This document shows positions 5,144-6,431 of a DNA stretch of 6,431 nt, piece by piece; positions within the stretch are counted from its first letter, which is position 1; each line of letters begins with the position of its first letter. Under the pieces are notes generated by a model. It was not told the DNA's origin. It saw only the letters and a program-made list of their open reading frames with translations, and did not search any database. Location of the stretch: the NCBI GenBank assembly GCA_903825065.1, contig CAIJZG010000070.1:1-6431 (forward strand), given 5' to 3'. This DNA comes from an uncultured Bacteroidota bacterium (GTDB lineage: Bacteria; Bacteroidota; Bacteroidia; Chitinophagales; Chitinophagaceae). The translations under genes and the position numbers were made by a program.

Positions 5144-6431
5144 ATGAAAAAAAACCTTCAAACTTTTTTATTTTATCATTGTGATGCAATACTTGCATCT
5201 TGTGTAGGATGTATTGCTATTTATTATTTTACAAGATATGGAGGTATTGGCATTACACCAGATTCAGTTGGATATAGTGAAGCGGCCATCAACCTAAAAG
5301 ATAAAGGAGCATTGATAGACTTTAATGGATTGGCACTTGTTGATTTTCCAGCTGGCTATCCGCTATTTTTAGCGTTCTTTTATTTTTTAACTGGGGTATC
5401 TCCTATCCTATTTTCTCCATTCATAAATAGTTTATTGTATGTAGGTGTTATTTTGATAAGTAGTACCATCATGCAATCTTTTCAAGGAGTTACCAGATGG
5501 TATCGAATTGCTATTTTAATTTTGTTGGCATCAAGTCCTTGCCTTTGGGAAGTGTATGGAATGATCTGGTCGGAGACTTTGTTTTTATTTCTGGTGTTGC
5601 TTTTTATGTTAGGATGGAAAAATTATTCCAATAAAAAAACAATCTTTTCACTTTTTCTTTTTGCATTAGTAACTGCTTGTGCTTTTGTTACAAGATTTGC
5701 AGGGATTACATTAGTTGCAACCGGAATTGCTTTGATATTTTTTGATGAATCTATTTCGATTCTTAAAAAAATTAAACATTTGGCTTTGTTTTTTGTAGGT
5801 AGTGTTTTTTTTGTTATTATCAATCTTATTAGAAATCATTATGCCAGCGGAACCCTTTCTGGTGTGAGAGAGAAAGCTTTGAGAACAGCAGGGGATAATT
5901 TATTAGATATTGGTTCGGTATTAAGCGGATGGTTTCCTTTTATAGGTGAACACCTATTGGCTGGTGCTATTATTTTTTGTTTGTTAGTTGCATTTGCAGC
6001 TTTACAAATAATTTATCGAATAATTCAGCAACAATTTTATTCTAAATATGAAACTGTTGTTTATGGTTTCTTTTTAGTGTACTGCATTTTTATCATATTA
6101 ATTTCCAGTATTTCTCGCTTCGAAGAATTAAGTAGCCGATTATTATCCCCAATGTATATTCCAATCATTTGGGTAAGTACCTGTTGGATTCCGAATTTTA
6201 TTCAGAAAAAAACCAGACCCTTTCGAATTGTATTATTGATCGGAACTGCTTTTGTTTTTATAGCTTTTATTAAAAATTATTACCAACAAAATGCAGGTAA
6301 TTGGGAGGGCATTGCTTATGCAGGTATTCCAGGATATTCTGAAAAACAATGGAAAGAATCCCCCACTATTAAATATATTATTACCCATAAGGATAGTATA
6401 AACGGAGCAATTTATTCTGATGCCTATGATG
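5144..6431 (+). CDS. Polytopic membrane protein, GT-C glycosyltransferase-like, C-terminus cut by window edge
   Basis: An open frame of 429 codons runs from ATG 5144 to the right edge without a stop. The product is very hydrophobic, with about 11-12 likely transmembrane segments, for example around residues 14-31, 72-88, 92-109, 119-136, 144-157, 166-182, 211-228, 270-290, 304-322, 337-350 and 360-377. After the first segment comes TPDSVGY (38-44) in a long, presumably external loop, then PAGYPLFLAFFYF (69-81), IWSETLFLFL (141-150), TRFAGI (183-188) and SSRLLSPMY (330-338). An acidic residue in the first loop, a later Glu, and Arg plus Pro/Tyr motifs late in the protein fit the GT-C fold (lipid-phosphate-sugar glycosyltransferases of the PMT/ArnT type). 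This is by general pattern only; donor, acceptor and exact family are unknown. A soluble C-terminal part begins near 380. The start lies 33 nt after the nfu terminator, with no clear promoter. Eight A follow the ATG. Confidence 0.75.
   Translation, partial: MKKNLQTFLFYHCDAILASCVGCIAIYYFTRYGGIGITPDSVGYSEAAINLKDKGALIDFNGLALVDFPAGYPLFLAFFYFLTGVSPILFSPFINSLLYVGVILISSTIMQSFQGVTRWYRIAILILLASSPCLWEVYGMIWSETLFLFLVLLFMLGWKNYSNKKTIFSLFLFALVTACAFVTRFAGITLVATGIALIFFDESISILKKIKHLALFFVGSVFFVIINLIRNHYASGTLSGVREKALRTAGDNLLDIGSVLSGWFPFIGEHLLAGAIIFCLLVAFAALQIIYRIIQQQFYSKYETVVYGFFLVYCIFIILISSISRFEELSSRLLSPMYIPIIWVSTCWIPNFIQKKTRPFRIVLLIGTAFVFIAFIKNYYQQNAGNWEGIAYAGIPGYSEKQWKESPTIKYIITHKDSINGAIYSDAYD

Noticed and set aside
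5623..5823. Minus-strand open frame of 66 codons inside the membrane protein gene
   Set aside because: It is antisense to a continuous, clearly membrane-type coding frame; Lys/Asn-rich chance translation.
1..6431. CRISPR array, insertion sequence ends, tRNA/rRNA genes, phage or defence genes
   Set aside because: No regularly spaced long repeats, transposase motifs, cloverleaf-like sequences or phage/defence domains were seen on either strand.

Overview
The window looks like ordinary chromosomal DNA of a Bacteroidota bacterium, probably of the Chitinophagaceae or a near relative. The DNA is AT-rich and start codons lack clear Shine-Dalgarno sequences. Two or three upstream regions carry the Bacteroidota-type -7 element (TAnnTTTG). 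The gene families are also typical of the phylum: a YkuD_2-type L,D-transpeptidase-like protein, a PcrA/UvrD helicase with a C-terminal Tudor-like domain, and an Nfu_N+NifU iron-sulfur protein. The assignment rests on recognising families by eye; no search was run.

Layout. Positions 1-444 (-) hold the N-terminal part of a secreted L,D-transpeptidase-like cell-wall protein that runs off the left edge. A 286-bp divergent intergenic region (445-730) follows, with one good -7 element for the minus-strand gene and several short repeats and palindromes. Positions 731-3088 (+) encode a complete UvrD/PcrA-type helicase. Its stop codon overlaps by 4 bp the stop of a convergent gene at 3085-4239 (-), a secreted GH5 glycoside hydrolase that resembles endoglucanases of subfamily GH5_5. 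A 214-bp divergent region (4240-4453) contains candidate promoters for both flanking genes, a 17-bp palindrome and a duplicated motif pair. Positions 4454-5053 (+) encode a complete Nfu-type Fe-S carrier, followed by a convincing intrinsic terminator (5081-5110). From 5144 to the right edge (+) runs a polytopic membrane protein of GT-C glycosyltransferase character; it is cut by the window.

The genes do not form one pathway. They are a DNA-repair and transcription-linked helicase, an Fe-S maturation factor, two envelope or secreted enzymes and a membrane protein, mostly in separate transcription units. I see no CRISPR, insertion sequence, tRNA or rRNA, phage gene or defence island, and no clear undescribed multi-gene system.

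The points most worth a second look are: (1) the GH5 acid/base motif reads S-E-P instead of the nearly invariant N-E-P; (2) the same GH5 protein has an unusual repetitive tail that ends inside the helicase stop codon; (3) an identical 13-mer sits at the presumed promoters of the L,D-transpeptidase and nfu genes; and (4) the GH5/nfu divergent region is dense in symmetric and repeated motifs.
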